Assembly (NCBI RefSeq): GCF_900169505.1
Contig: NZ_LT827021.1
Span: 2,511,400-2,575,399, forward strand
Direction: 5' to 3'
Length of the DNA: 64,000 nt
From: Arabiibacter massiliensis
GTDB taxonomy: Bacteria > Actinomycetota > Coriobacteriia > Coriobacteriales > Eggerthellaceae
Shown here in pieces: positions 40,602 through 49,127 of the stretch (positions are counted from its first letter, which is position 1; every line of letters starts with the position of its first letter). Under the pieces are notes generated by a model. The model was not told the DNA's origin, made no database searches, and saw only the letters and a program-made list of their open reading frames with translations. The position numbers and the translations under genes were made by a program.

Positions 40602-41471
40602 ATGGCCACCCTCCTCACCGGAAAGCCCGTCGTCGACCGCCTGGCGCAGGAGCTCGCGCCGCGCATCGAGGCGCTCGGGCGCGCCGGCATCGTGCCCGCG
40701 CTCGCCATCGTGCGCATGGGCGAGCGCCCCGACGACCTATCCTACGAGCGCACCGCCCAGAAACGCGCCGAATCGCTTGGCATCGCCGTGCGCCCGTTCG
40801 TCCTGCCCGAGGATGCCCCGCAGGAGGCCCTCGAAGAGGCATTGCGCGAGGTGAACGCCGACGCCTCCATCCACGGTTGCCTGCTGTTCCGCCCGCTGCC
40901 CGCGCACATCGACGAGGCGCGCGCCTGCGAGCTTTTGGCTCCCGAGAAGGACATCGACGGCATCACGCTCGCCTCGCTGGCCTCGGTGTTCACCGACGGC
41001 ACCACGGGCTTCCCGCCCTCGACAGCCGCCGCGTGCCTCGAGCTGCTGGAGCACTACGAGGTGCCGCTCGAGGGCAAGCGCGTGGCCGTGGTCGGCCGCA
41101 GCCTGGTGGTGGGCAAGCCCGTGTCCATGATGCTGCTGCGCCGCAACGCCACCGTGACGCTCTGTCACAGCAGGACCGAGAACCTGGCGGACGTCGTGCG
41201 CGAGGCCGACGTCGTGATCTGCGCCACCGGGCGCGCCCGCATGTTCGGCGCGGAGTTCTTCCGCCCCGGGCAGACGGTGCTCGACGTGGGCATCAACTTC
41301 GACGCCGAGGGGAACCTCTGCGGCGACGTGGATTTTGAGGCGGCCGAGCCGGTGTTGGACGCCGTCACGCCCGTGCCGCGCGGCCTGGGCACGGTGACCA
41401 CCAGCATCACGATGGCCCACACCGTGGCCGCCGCCGAGGCCGCGCTCGCAGCAAGCGCGGGAGGGCGGTAA
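40602..41471 (+). CDS. folD: FolD-type methylene-THF dehydrogenase
   Basis: The protein has 289 residues. It oxidises or reduces between methylene- and methenyl-THF with NAD(P). Conserved segments: SIHGCLLFRPLPAHID, PEKDIDGIT, VVGRSLVVGKPVSMMLL (nucleotide loop) and TPVPRGLGTVTTSITMAH. The substrate helix reads DDLSYERTAQKRAE: Tyr48 is present, but position +4, the cyclohydrolase Lys in bifunctional FolD, is Ala52. The hydrolase activity may therefore be lost and supplied by FchA just upstream. Start follows GAAGGAG. Confidence 0.92.
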   Translation: MATLLTGKPVVDRLAQELAPRIEALGRAGIVPALAIVRMGERPDDLSYERTAQKRAESLGIAVRPFVLPEDAPQEALEEALREVNADASIHGCLLFRPLPAHIDEARACELLAPEKDIDGITLASLASVFTDGTTGFPPSTAAACLELLEHYEVPLEGKRVAVVGRSLVVGKPVSMMLLRRNATVTLCHSRTENLADVVREADVVICATGRARMFGAEFFRPGQTVLDVGINFDAEGNLCGDVDFEAAEPVLDAVTPVPRGLGTVTTSITMAHTVAAAEAALAASAGGR

Positions 41472-41473
41472 GC

Positions 41474-42127
41474 TTGCGCGCTGCAACGCCCGCCGGCAGG
41501 AAGTTCATCATCGCCGATCCGTCCGTCTGCATCGGCTGCAAGACATGCATGGCGGCCTGCCTCATGCGCCACGACGTGCCCGGCGACGTGGCCGTGCCGC
41601 GCCTCACGCTGGTCACGACGCGCACCATCTCGGCGCCCGTCGGGTGCCACCACTGCGCCGAGGCCCCGTGCGTGGACGCGTGCCCCACGGGCTGCCTGTT
41701 CAGCGACGACGAGCACGTGGGCGTGCATCCCGAGAAGTGCATCGGCTGCCGCAACTGCGTGCTGGCCTGCCCCTACGGCGCCGTGGAGATAGTGACCGAG
41801 AAGCTGCCGCCCGAACCGGAGCCCTCGCCCGAGGAGGCGGCCGCAGCCGAGACGGCGGCCAAAGACGACAAGGCCGCCAAGGGCGCGCGGGCGCGGGCTC
41901 GGGCGAAGAAGCGCAAGCGCACGCGGTCGACGGTGGTCAAGTGCGACCTGTGCATCGGATGCTCCGGCGGCCCGGCGTGCGCGAAGGCGTGTCCGACCGA
42001 CGCGCTGCGCCTGATAGACGCGCAGTTCATGGAGCGCGCGCGGCAGAGCAAGCGCAAGGCGGCCGCTCGCGCCACGGCGTCGTTCGCCCGCATGAAGCTC
42101 AACGCAGACCTGGACGAGGGGGAGTAG
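41474..42127 (+). CDS. HycB-like 4Fe-4S electron-transfer protein
   Basis: The protein has 217 residues. Four ferredoxin-type clusters are indicated: CIGCKTCMAAC, the pair CHHCAEAPCVDACPTGC, CIGCRNCVLACPYG, and CDLCIGCSGGPACAKACPTDA. An Ala/Lys/Arg-rich linker of about 45 residues separates the third from the last. It probably takes electrons from, or gives them to, the FdhF protein just downstream. Start TTG 41474 is 2 bp after the folD stop; this is the only reasonable start before the first Cys cluster. Confidence 0.88.
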   Translation: MRAATPAGRKFIIADPSVCIGCKTCMAACLMRHDVPGDVAVPRLTLVTTRTISAPVGCHHCAEAPCVDACPTGCLFSDDEHVGVHPEKCIGCRNCVLACPYGAVEIVTEKLPPEPEPSPEEAAAAETAAKDDKAAKGARARARAKKRKRTRSTVVKCDLCIGCSGGPACAKACPTDALRLIDAQFMERARQSKRKAAARATASFARMKLNADLDEGE

Positions 42128-42131
42128 CCTC

Positions 42132-44525
42132 ATGGAGAAGCATATGGCGGTGTGCCCGTACTGCGGCGCCGGCTGCAAGATGAACCTGATGGTGGAGAAC
42201 GGCCGGGTCATCGACGTGGAAGGCCTGCCCGGCGTCACGAACGAGGGCGAGCTGTGCCTCAAGGGCCTCTACGGCTACGACTTCGTCAACGACACGAAAA
42301 TCCTCACGCCGCGCATCTACCATCCGATGATCCGCCGCACCAAGGGCGCGCCGCTTGAGCGCGTGACCTGGGATGAGGCGCTCGACTTCACGGCCAGCCG
42401 CCTGCGCGCCATCATCGAGGAGAGCGGCCCCGAGGCCGTCATGCTCACCGGCTCCTCGCGCGGCGCGGGCAACGAGGCCAACTTCGTCATGCAGAAGTTC
42501 ACGCGCGCCTGCCTGGGAACGAACAACATCGACAACTGCGCGCGCACCTGCCACGCGGCCAGCGTCATCGGCCTCATGGAGTGCGTGGGCTCGGGCGCGA
42601 TGAGCGTGAGCATCCCGACGCTCGAGGAGACGGACTGCATCCTGCTCATCGGCTACAACCCGGCGGCGAGCCACCCCATCGTGGCGCGCCGCATCGTGCG
42701 CGCGAAGGAGCGCGGCGCCCAGCTCATCGTGTGCGACCCGCGCATCATCGAGAGCGCCCGCATCGCCGACCTCTACCTGCCGCTGCGGAACGGTTCGAAC
42801 CTCGCGCTCGTGAACGCGCTGGCCTACACCATCATCGATGAGGAGCTGGCCGACTTCGACTTCATCGACGAGCGCACCGAGGGCTTCGACGACTGGTGGG
42901 ACGTCGTGCAGGACTACGCGCCCGAGGACGTGGAAGACGTGACCGGGCTTCCCGCCGAGCTCATCCGCCAGGCTGCGCGCCGCTACGCCACGGCCGAGAC
43001 GGCGGTGGTGGGCTGGGGTATGGGCGTCACCCAGCACGCGCAGGGCGTGCAGACGGTGCGCGCCATCGCGGCGTTGGCGCTGATCACCGGGCACATCGGC
43101 CGTCCCCGAAGCGGCCTTGCGCCCGTGCGCGGGCAGAACAACGTGCAGGGCAGCTGCGACATGGGCATGTGGCCGAGCCTCTATCCCGGCTACCAGCGCG
43201 TGGACGACCCCGCCGTGCGCGCGAAGTTCGCCGCCGCCTGGGGCATTCCCGAGGAGAAGCTGTCGCTCAAACCCGGCTGGAAGCTCACCGACCTGCCGCA
43301 CGCGGTGGAGGAGGGCAGGATTCGCGCGTTCTACAACTTCGGCGAGGATCCGCTGCAAACGGAGCCCGACACGGCGCAGATGCGGCGCACGCTGGAGAAC
43401 CTCGACCTGCTGATCAGCCAGGACATCTTCATGACGCAGACCACGGCGCTCGCCGACGTGGTGCTGCCTGCCACGTCGTGGGCCGAGCACGACGCCGTGT
43501 ACACCGCGTCGGACCGCTCGTTCCAGCTAACGACGGCCGCGCTGCCGCCGAAGGGGGAGTGCCGCCACGACTGGGAGATCTTCGCCGGCCTCTCGACGCG
43601 CATGGGCTACCCGATGCGCTACGAGAGCACGCGCGAGATCTGGGACGAGGTGCGCGCGCTATGCCCGCAGTTCGCCGGCGCAACCTACGAGAAGATGGCG
43701 GGCACGGGCTGGGCACAGTGGCCCATCTTCGCCGAGGCGGCCGACGATCCCGAGGACCGCGGCACGCCCGAGCTGTTCGTCGGCGGGGCGTTCACCACGC
43801 CTGACGGCAAGGGACGCCTGATGGCGGCGCATTGGCGTCCCCCCACCGAGAAGCCCGACGACGCGTTCCCGCTCGTGCTGTGCACGGTGCGCGAGGTGGG
43901 GCACTACTCGTGTCGCTCGATGACCGGCAACTGCAAGGCGCTGGCCGTGCTGGCCGACGAGCCGGGCTACGTGAGCATCAGCCCCGACGACGCGGACGCG
44001 CGCGGCATCGACCAGGAGGAACTCGTGTGGGTGCGCTCGCGCCGCGGCAAGGTGCTCGCGCGCGCGGAGGTGGACGACCGCGTGAACGACGGCGTGGTGT
44101 ACATGACCTACCAGTGGTGGATCGGCAAATGCAACGAGCTCACGCTGCACGCCGTGGACGGCGAGTCGGGCACGCCCGAGGACAAGTACAGCGCCTGCGA
44201 GGTGGAGGCAATCGCCGACCAGCGCTGGGCAGAGGACTACCTGGTGGAACGCTACGCCGCCTTGAAGGCCGAACTCGCCGCCGAAGCCGACCGCCAAAAC
44301 CCGCCCGAGCCCGAGCCTCCTGTCATCCTGAGCGAAGGCGGCGAAGGCAGCGCCCCCTCTGTCATCCTGAGCGGAGCGAACGAAGTGAGCGCAGTCGAAG
44401 GATCCCCCGCGGCGTCAGCCGACAACGCCCCAGCCTCCGCCCCCGCCATCGCCTTCGCCCCCCACGAGGCCGAGATCGCCGGCCGCGCCCTCTACGCCAA
44501 CGGCGAGGAGGAGACGCTCGTATGA
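42132..44525 (+). CDS. fdhF: Formate dehydrogenase catalytic subunit, Cys form
   Basis: The protein has 797 residues. It is a molybdopterin (Mo or W) oxidoreductase that interconverts formate and CO2. The N-terminal 4Fe-4S motif is CPYCGAGCKMNL...GELCLKG. The metal ligand is Cys140 in NCARTCHAAS, exactly where E. coli FdhF has selenocysteine 140. Other FdhF-like segments: RGQNNVQGSCDMG, NFGEDPLQTEPD, and GHYSCRSMTGNC. Residues about 729-764 come from the CATCCTGAGCG repeat (PVILSEGG, SVILSGANEVSAVEGSP), and the C-terminal 70 residues extend beyond the family's normal end. It is flanked by iron-sulfur genes with overlaps. Confidence 0.93.
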   Translation: MEKHMAVCPYCGAGCKMNLMVENGRVIDVEGLPGVTNEGELCLKGLYGYDFVNDTKILTPRIYHPMIRRTKGAPLERVTWDEALDFTASRLRAIIEESGPEAVMLTGSSRGAGNEANFVMQKFTRACLGTNNIDNCARTCHAASVIGLMECVGSGAMSVSIPTLEETDCILLIGYNPAASHPIVARRIVRAKERGAQLIVCDPRIIESARIADLYLPLRNGSNLALVNALAYTIIDEELADFDFIDERTEGFDDWWDVVQDYAPEDVEDVTGLPAELIRQAARRYATAETAVVGWGMGVTQHAQGVQTVRAIAALALITGHIGRPRSGLAPVRGQNNVQGSCDMGMWPSLYPGYQRVDDPAVRAKFAAAWGIPEEKLSLKPGWKLTDLPHAVEEGRIRAFYNFGEDPLQTEPDTAQMRRTLENLDLLISQDIFMTQTTALADVVLPATSWAEHDAVYTASDRSFQLTTAALPPKGECRHDWEIFAGLSTRMGYPMRYESTREIWDEVRALCPQFAGATYEKMAGTGWAQWPIFAEAADDPEDRGTPELFVGGAFTTPDGKGRLMAAHWRPPTEKPDDAFPLVLCTVREVGHYSCRSMTGNCKALAVLADEPGYVSISPDDADARGIDQEELVWVRSRRGKVLARAEVDDRVNDGVVYMTYQWWIGKCNELTLHAVDGESGTPEDKYSACEVEAIADQRWAEDYLVERYAALKAELAAEADRQNPPEPEPPVILSEGGEGSAPSVILSGANEVSAVEGSPAASADNAPASAPAIAFAPHEAEIAGRALYANGEEETLV
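44320..44425. repeat. CATCCTGAGCG repeat, copy in fdhF 3' end
   Basis: TGTCATCCTGAGCG occurs at 44320 and 44359, followed by GTCGAAGGATCCCCCGCGGCGTCAGC (44394 on, quoted in part as GTCGAAGGATCC). The order matches the ftsH copy, and it is read in the same frame (VILS...). Confidence 0.85.
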
Positions 44526-45145
44526 ACCGCTTCGTCGTGTCCGATCCCGCGCGCTGCATCGGCTGCGGAGCGTGCCGCGTGACGTGCAGCGAGGCGCACC
44601 GCAAGCGCGCGCTGCGCCCGGCAGCGCGCATCTCGCTCGTGAAGACGCGCGAGGTGTCGGCTGCGGTCACCTGCCATCAGTGCGAGGGCTCGCCCTGCCT
44701 GTCGGTGTGCCCGGAAGGGGCCATCTACCAGGAGCGCGACCGTCTGCAAGTGGACGAGGGCCGTTGCACGGGCTGCCTCCTGTGCGCGCTCGCGTGCCCG
44801 TTCGGCGCCATCTATCCTTCCGCGCCGTCCACCGCGCACGTGAAGGCCGCGCCGTACAGCCGCGCGTCGTCGGCGCGCTCATCGGGGCTTCTGCGCCAGA
44901 AGGAGACGGGCGCGTACACGAGCGTGGTGGTGTGCGACCTGTGCGCGAAGTCGCCCGACGGCCCGCGCTGCGTGCAGGCTTGCCCGACCAAGGCACTCGA
45001 GCTCGTGGACGAGGACATGCTCGAGGCGCTGGGGAAGAGCCGCCGCATCGAGGCCGCCGTGCGGGCCGATGCCGCCATGCGCGCCGACCTGCCCGACGAC
45101 GCCTTCGCTGGCATGTTCGATCTGTTCGAGGAGGTCGATCGCTGA
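44522..45145 (+). CDS. 4Fe-4S protein (HycB/HydN-like) of the formate dehydrogenase module
   Basis: The protein has 207 residues. Cluster motifs: CIGCGACRVTC, CHQCEGSPCLSVCPEGA, CTGCLLCALACPFG and CDLCAKSPDGPRCVQACPTKA. It resembles the HycB/HydN ferredoxin-like subunits. It overlaps fdhF by 4 bp and the next gene by 1 bp, so the set is translated as one unit. It is a close paralogue in layout of the protein at 41474. Confidence 0.87.
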   Translation: MNRFVVSDPARCIGCGACRVTCSEAHRKRALRPAARISLVKTREVSAAVTCHQCEGSPCLSVCPEGAIYQERDRLQVDEGRCTGCLLCALACPFGAIYPSAPSTAHVKAAPYSRASSARSSGLLRQKETGAYTSVVVCDLCAKSPDGPRCVQACPTKALELVDEDMLEALGKSRRIEAAVRADAAMRADLPDDAFAGMFDLFEEVDR

Positions 45146-45666
45146 TGGCCGTGAAGCCTCGCACGTCGAATCCCATCTCCGCCCGCGACCGCGCGGCGGG
45201 GGCGCGGCGCGTCTCGAGCGTGGTGGAGGGCAAGCCGCGCCACGACTTCTCCGCCTGCATCGCGTGCGCCGCCTGCGCGGCTGCGTGCGACGCGAACGCC
45301 ATCCGCATCTTCATCGACGAGGACGAGGGGCTGCTCGTGTGGACGCTCGACCTGTTCGACTGCACGCACTGCGGCCGCTGCGTGCCCGTGTGCCCCACGG
45401 GGGCCATGGACGTCATCGAAGGGGCCGACTTCGCCGACGAGCCCGAGCTGCCCAAACGCTGCCTGTTCACGCTGGCCGAGTGCGAATCGTGCGGGCGCTA
45501 CTACGCTACGAACAAGGAGATAGCATTCGCGAACGCCCTGCTCGAGCAGGATGAGCACGCCGACGCCGCCCGCGCCCTGGCCCTCACCGGCATCTGCCCC
45601 GACTGCAAGCGCCTCCACGACGCCAAAGCCGCCGGCCGTCGCGCCGGGATGAGACGATTGGCATAA
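45145..45666 (+). CDS. Dicluster ferredoxin-like protein with C-terminal Cys motifs
   Basis: The protein has 173 residues. Two 4Fe-4S motifs (CIACAACAAAC; CTHCGRCVPVCPTGA) are followed by two CxxC pairs (CESCGRYY and CPDCKRLH), a zinc- or iron-type knuckle. It resembles the HyfH/HycF subunits of formate hydrogenlyase, but no hydrogenase gene follows here. It starts TGATG with the upstream gene. A palindromic repeat begins at its stop codon. Confidence 0.82.
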   Translation: MAVKPRTSNPISARDRAAGARRVSSVVEGKPRHDFSACIACAACAAACDANAIRIFIDEDEGLLVWTLDLFDCTHCGRCVPVCPTGAMDVIEGADFADEPELPKRCLFTLAECESCGRYYATNKEIAFANALLEQDEHADAARALALTGICPDCKRLHDAKAAGRRAGMRRLA

Positions 45667-45703
45667 ATGTCCCAAATGGGGACTGTCCCCATTTGGGACA
45701 TTT
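45665..45703. repeat. Palindromic repeat, GGGGACAGTCCCC family, copy 3
   Basis: AAATGTCCCAAATGGGGA (45665-45682) and its perfect complement (45686-45703) form 18-bp arms with a 3-nt centre (CTG). It overlaps the stop codon of the ferredoxin gene and ends 5 bp before the stop of the convergent peptidase gene, so it probably serves both as 3' end. A TTTT follows on the plus strand. Confidence 0.88.
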
Positions 45704-45707
45704 TCAG

Positions 45708-46784
45708 CTACGCCAGAACCTCGATCTCGCGGGGGTAGCTGTTGAGCACTTCGCAGCCGTCTTCGGTGACGAGCACCAAATCCTCGATGCGGACGCCGAA
45801 CTCGCCGGGGAGGTAGATGCCGGGCTCGATGGAGAAGCACATGCCGGGTTCCACCGGCGCGTCGTGCACGGCGGACACGTCGCCGGGCTCGTGCACGTCC
45901 AGGCCTATCTGGTGCCCCAGCCGGTGCGTGAAGTACGCGCCGTAGCCGGCCTCTTCGATGACCTCGCGCGCGGCGCGGTCCAGGTCGCAGAAGCGCACGC
46001 CGGGGGCCACCAGCGCTCGGGCCGCCTCGTTGGCGCGCCGCACCGCGTCGTGCACCTCGCGCTGGCGCTCGGTGGGCTCGCCGAAGACGAAGGTGCGCGT
46101 CATGTCGGCGCAGTATTCGTCCTGGCGGCAGCCCACGTCGAACAGCACCACGTCGCCGGGGGCCAGGCGCGTGCCGTCGGGCTCGTGGTGCGGGTCGGCC
46201 GCGTTCGCCCCGAAGCTCACGATGGGGGAGAACGAATGCCCCTGCGCGCCCAGCTCGCGGTAGATGCCCTCCAGCTGGCCGGCCACCTCGGCCTCGGTCA
46301 CGCCCTCGCGCACCAGCTCGCGGAAGCGCGCCATAGCCGCGTCGTTCGTGGCCGAGGCGGCGCGCATGGCGGCGCGCTCGGCGTCGTCCTTGTGGGCGCG
46401 CGCGTCGTCGACGGCCTCGGACGCCAGCTGGAAGCCGCTCGCCGCGTCGCGCTCCATGAGCGGCAGCAGAAAGCGCGCGGCCAGGTTCTTGTCGCAGCCG
46501 AGCGCCGCAGCGGCATCGAGCGCGTCGGCGACGAGCGCCAGGGGGTCGCCGCCGTCCCGGTACGACGCAACGCGGCAGAGCAGGTCGGCCGGCACCGCGA
46601 ACAGCTCGTTCAGCACGAGCGTCGGCTGCTCGCCCGCGCGAAGCACCAGGCCCAGGAAGCGCTCGCCCGGTTCCACGTAAGCGCCGACGAGGTACTGGAT
46701 GGAGCGCGGGTCGCACACGAGCATCTGCGAGAGCCCTCGCGCGGCCAGGTTGTCCATGACGGTTTCAAGACGCTCTTCGAACAT
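45708..46784 (-). CDS. Xaa-Pro aminopeptidase (M24)
   Basis: The protein has 358 residues. An N-terminal creatinase-like domain (about 1-130) precedes the M24 pita-bread domain. Metal ligands are present: Asp in VLFDVGC, Asp in CADMTRTFVFG, His in HRLGHQIGLDVHE, Glu in SIEPGIYLPG and Glu in RIEDLVLV. It removes N-terminal residues before proline. Start 46784 (MFEERLE) follows AGGAG. Confidence 0.9.
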   Translation of the reverse strand: MFEERLETVMDNLAARGLSQMLVCDPRSIQYLVGAYVEPGERFLGLVLRAGEQPTLVLNELFAVPADLLCRVASYRDGGDPLALVADALDAAAALGCDKNLAARFLLPLMERDAASGFQLASEAVDDARAHKDDAERAAMRAASATNDAAMARFRELVREGVTEAEVAGQLEGIYRELGAQGHSFSPIVSFGANAADPHHEPDGTRLAPGDVVLFDVGCRQDEYCADMTRTFVFGEPTERQREVHDAVRRANEAARALVAPGVRFCDLDRAAREVIEEAGYGAYFTHRLGHQIGLDVHEPGDVSAVHDAPVEPGMCFSIEPGIYLPGEFGVRIEDLVLVTEDGCEVLNSYPREIEVLA

Positions 46785-46841
46785 ATGCTTCTCCTGTCGT
46801 GATCGATTGTTCGCAGCGATGATACCACTCGCGCAACGCAA

Positions 46842-46869
46842 GAGGGCCGACGCGTCTGCGCCGGCCCTC
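46842..46869 (-). terminator. GC-rich hairpin after the zinc-motif membrane protein
   Basis: GAGGGCCGACGC (46842-46853) pairs with GCGCCGGCCCTC (46858-46869) with one mismatch and a 4-nt loop. It is 29 bp past the stop of the gene to the right. Confidence 0.6.
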
Positions 46870-46898
46870 CACTGCTGCGAACGGATGCGGACGAACGA

Positions 46899-47945
46899 TC
46901 ACGCAGCCTTGGGCAGCTCCTCCTGCTGGTCCTCGGCCTCCGTGCCGTCCTCGCCGCCGGCGCCGCCTTCGATCACGCTCACCACGTTCTCGACCGCAGC
47001 CTCCACGGCGGCGGGGTCGGCGTTCGCCAGCACGTCGGTGCCGTCCTCAACCGCGCAGCCGGAGCAGGCGCGGTTGCGCCCGGCCTCAAGCGCGTCCTGG
47101 ATGGTGCCCGAGTAGATGGTGCCGGAGTTCTTGATGTACTGGCAATCGGGATTGAAGTGGTACACCTCGCCGAACGGCGTCCAGTACGCCAGGCCGTCGT
47201 CGGAGAGCACCGCGGCGCCCGCCTCGGCCGCGTCCTTGTCCTCCTGCGTGGTGGGGTGGTAGTCGATGCCGCTGCCCACCGCCACGACCAGCGCGATGCC
47301 GGCCACGATGGAGCATACCTGCTTCGTCTTCTTGTCCAGGTTCTTATTCGACAGCATGAGGATGATCACCGGCGCGAACGCGATCACCGCGACGATGATG
47401 CCCAGGTCGGTCTGCACCCAGTACGCCAGCTTGTTCTCCTTGGACGCCGGGTTGATGTGGTTGGCGCGCTTCCACAGCTGCGAGCCTATCACGACCACGA
47501 TCAAGTCGATGACCAGAAAGATGATGCCCCAGGTCATCGCCGGGAACTTCGGCAGATACAGCGTGCCGTTGATGGTGAGGATGGCGAACACCTCGGCCAC
47601 GATGCCCAGCACCCACAGCACGATTGCCCCGATGCGGAACGGCAGCGCGTTGCCCTTGCGCTCCGCGTGCATCTCCTCGCGCACGGCCTTGGTGGCCGCA
47701 CCCGTGCCGCCCTGCTTCGCGTGTTCGATGGTCTTGCCGGTTTTCGCGTCGACGAAGTGGCGCTCCTTCGGCTCCTTCTTCTCGGGAGCCGGCTTCGGCT
47801 CCTCTTCGGCCGGCTTCTCCTCGGCCTTCTCCTCGGCCTTCTTCGGCTCGGCGGCCGCCTTCGGCTCGGCGGCCTTCTTCGCGTGGCTCTTCGCGGCCGG
47901 ACGCTTCTTGTCGTCGTGCTCGCCAGCCTGCTTGTCCGTCGTCAT
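46899..47945 (-). CDS. Membrane protein with charged N-terminus and Cys-rich motif
   Basis: The protein has 348 residues (361 if an ATG at 47984 is used). The first 60 residues are Lys/Ala/Glu-rich and probably a flexible coil. Four hydrophobic helices follow (about 105-230). The extracytoplasmic or terminal part has YHFNPDCQYIKNS and then GRNRACSGCA, a Cys-x(n)-CxxC arrangement seen in small zinc-binding modules that recur at C-termini of nucleases and surface proteins. The last 40 residues are acidic. I do not recognise a specific family. Confidence 0.72.
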   Translation of the reverse strand: MTTDKQAGEHDDKKRPAAKSHAKKAAEPKAAAEPKKAEEKAEEKPAEEEPKPAPEKKEPKERHFVDAKTGKTIEHAKQGGTGAATKAVREEMHAERKGNALPFRIGAIVLWVLGIVAEVFAILTINGTLYLPKFPAMTWGIIFLVIDLIVVVIGSQLWKRANHINPASKENKLAYWVQTDLGIIVAVIAFAPVIILMLSNKNLDKKTKQVCSIVAGIALVVAVGSGIDYHPTTQEDKDAAEAGAAVLSDDGLAYWTPFGEVYHFNPDCQYIKNSGTIYSGTIQDALEAGRNRACSGCAVEDGTDVLANADPAAVEAAVENVVSVIEGGAGGEDGTEAEDQQEELPKAA

Positions 47946-48133
47946 GAACGCATCGTCCCCTTCTATTGCCGACGTTTCAACCATCCTTTGACCCGTGCGG
48001 ATCCTTCTGAAGGATGCTCGGTGAAAAACACATCGATATGATAAGGTACGCGGGACGGTATGAGGAAGCGATCGGCCCTGATCAACCTTTAGTTGAAGGA
48101 TAGTGCCGAGCGCGCGGGGATGAGGAGCGCGAA

Positions 48134-48406
48134 ATGGACGTGCAGGAGATCGTGAGCCAGCTCATGAAGTCGGCGGCGGAGGATCCGTCGCAGCTGAAGT
48201 CGTTCGGCGTGGATCCGAGCGCCGCCATCAAGAACGCCACGGGACTCGATCTGAACGACGAGGAGATCAAGGACGTGGTGGCCGCCGTCGAGCCCATGCT
48301 CGAGGGCGAGGGCCTCAACATGGACAAGGTCATGGAGGTCGTCGGCGACTTCTTGAGCGACGGCGACATCCTGGGCAAGCTGGGCGGCCTGTTCGGCGGC
48401 AAGTAG
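48134..48406 (+). CDS. Small acidic helical protein, unknown
   Basis: The protein has 90 residues (MDVQEIVSQLMKSAAEDPSQ...), with GGAGCG just upstream of the start. It is acidic and predicted mostly helical, ends in a Gly-rich GKLGGLFGGK, and has no membrane segment. Codon use fits its neighbours, so it is very probably real. The upstream 150 bp carry a promoter-like TATCAT-type stretch, but I cannot fix a start site. Function is unknown. Confidence 0.75.
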   Translation: MDVQEIVSQLMKSAAEDPSQLKSFGVDPSAAIKNATGLDLNDEEIKDVVAAVEPMLEGEGLNMDKVMEVVGDFLSDGDILGKLGGLFGGK

Positions 48407-48437
48407 CCTCTGATCTCCCGCAGGTCAATGTGCGCTT

Positions 48438-48483
48438 TGCCATCCGAGCGCAGCGACCGAAGGGAGCGGAGTCGAAGGATCCC
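48438..48483. repeat. Degenerate CATCCTGAGCG repeat, intergenic copy
   Basis: CCATCCGAGCGCAGCGACCG is followed by GGAGTCGAAGGATCCC, the same building blocks as the coding copies. This one lies in the gap between the small acidic protein and tsaE. The rest of the 205-bp gap holds no gene. Confidence 0.75.
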
Positions 48484-48598
48484 ATCCAGCGCTCTGCCAA
48501 TCTTGGTTTAACGCGTTCCGACGCTCGCGTTCGTTCGCCAGAGGGGCGTCAGATACGGGGAAATTCGGGAAGAGGGCCGCGCGCCCGCCCGATTGGCG

Positions 48599-48604
48599 TA
48601 TCAT
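48599..48604 (+). promoter_or_regulatory. tsaE: -10-like element just before tsaE (possible leaderless start)
   Basis: TATCAT ends 7 bp before the ATG at 48612 and no ribosome-binding site is present. Transcription would begin at or next to the start codon, as for maf. Confidence 0.4.
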
Positions 48605-48611
48605 ACGGGCC

Positions 48612-49127
48612 ATGGGAACCGGACTGACATACCTGCGCAAGACCACCTCGCCCGAGGCGACCAAGCAGCTGGCGTCCACGCTCGCGCCTTACCTGCGCGC
48701 CGGCGACGTCATCGTGCTGTCGGGCGACCTCGGCGCGGGCAAGACGCAGTTCGTGCAGGGCGTGGCGGCCGGCCTCGGCGTGCGCGCCCCGGTGACGAGC
48801 CCCACGTTCAACATCCTGCTGAGCTATCCGGAGGGCACGCTGCCGCTGCACCATTTCGACCTGTACCGCCTCGACGACATCGACGAGCTCGAGGACATCG
48901 GCTTCTACGAGACGCTCGACGCCGACGGCGCGTCGTTCGTCGAGTGGGGCGAGAAGTTCCCCGACGCGCTGCCGTACGGCTATCTCGACGTGGTGGTCAC
49001 CGTGGATGCCGAGGGCAACCGCGTCGTGCGGGTCCACGCCTTTGGCGACCGCGCGCGCCGGCTGCTCACGGTATGGGCGAACGACTCGAAGTCGCGGCTG
49101 ATGAAATGCGCGGGAGGGACTGCGTGA
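48612..49127 (+). CDS. tsaE: tRNA threonylcarbamoyladenosine ATPase TsaE
   Basis: The protein has 171 residues. It is the ATPase that drives the TsaB-TsaD complex in t6A37 tRNA modification. The P-loop [19 protein letters not shown], then [12 protein letters not shown], and the [19 protein letters not shown] segment are typical. The C-terminus is about 15 residues longer than usual. It overlaps the next gene by 4 bp (GTGA), so all three partners are made together. Confidence 0.93.
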   Translation: MGTGLTYLRKTTSPEATKQLASTLAPYLRAGDVIVLSGDLGAGKTQFVQGVAAGLGVRAPVTSPTFNILLSYPEGTLPLHHFDLYRLDDIDELEDIGFYETLDADGASFVEWGEKFPDALPYGYLDVVVTVDAEGNRVVRVHAFGDRARRLLTVWANDSKSRLMKCAGGTA

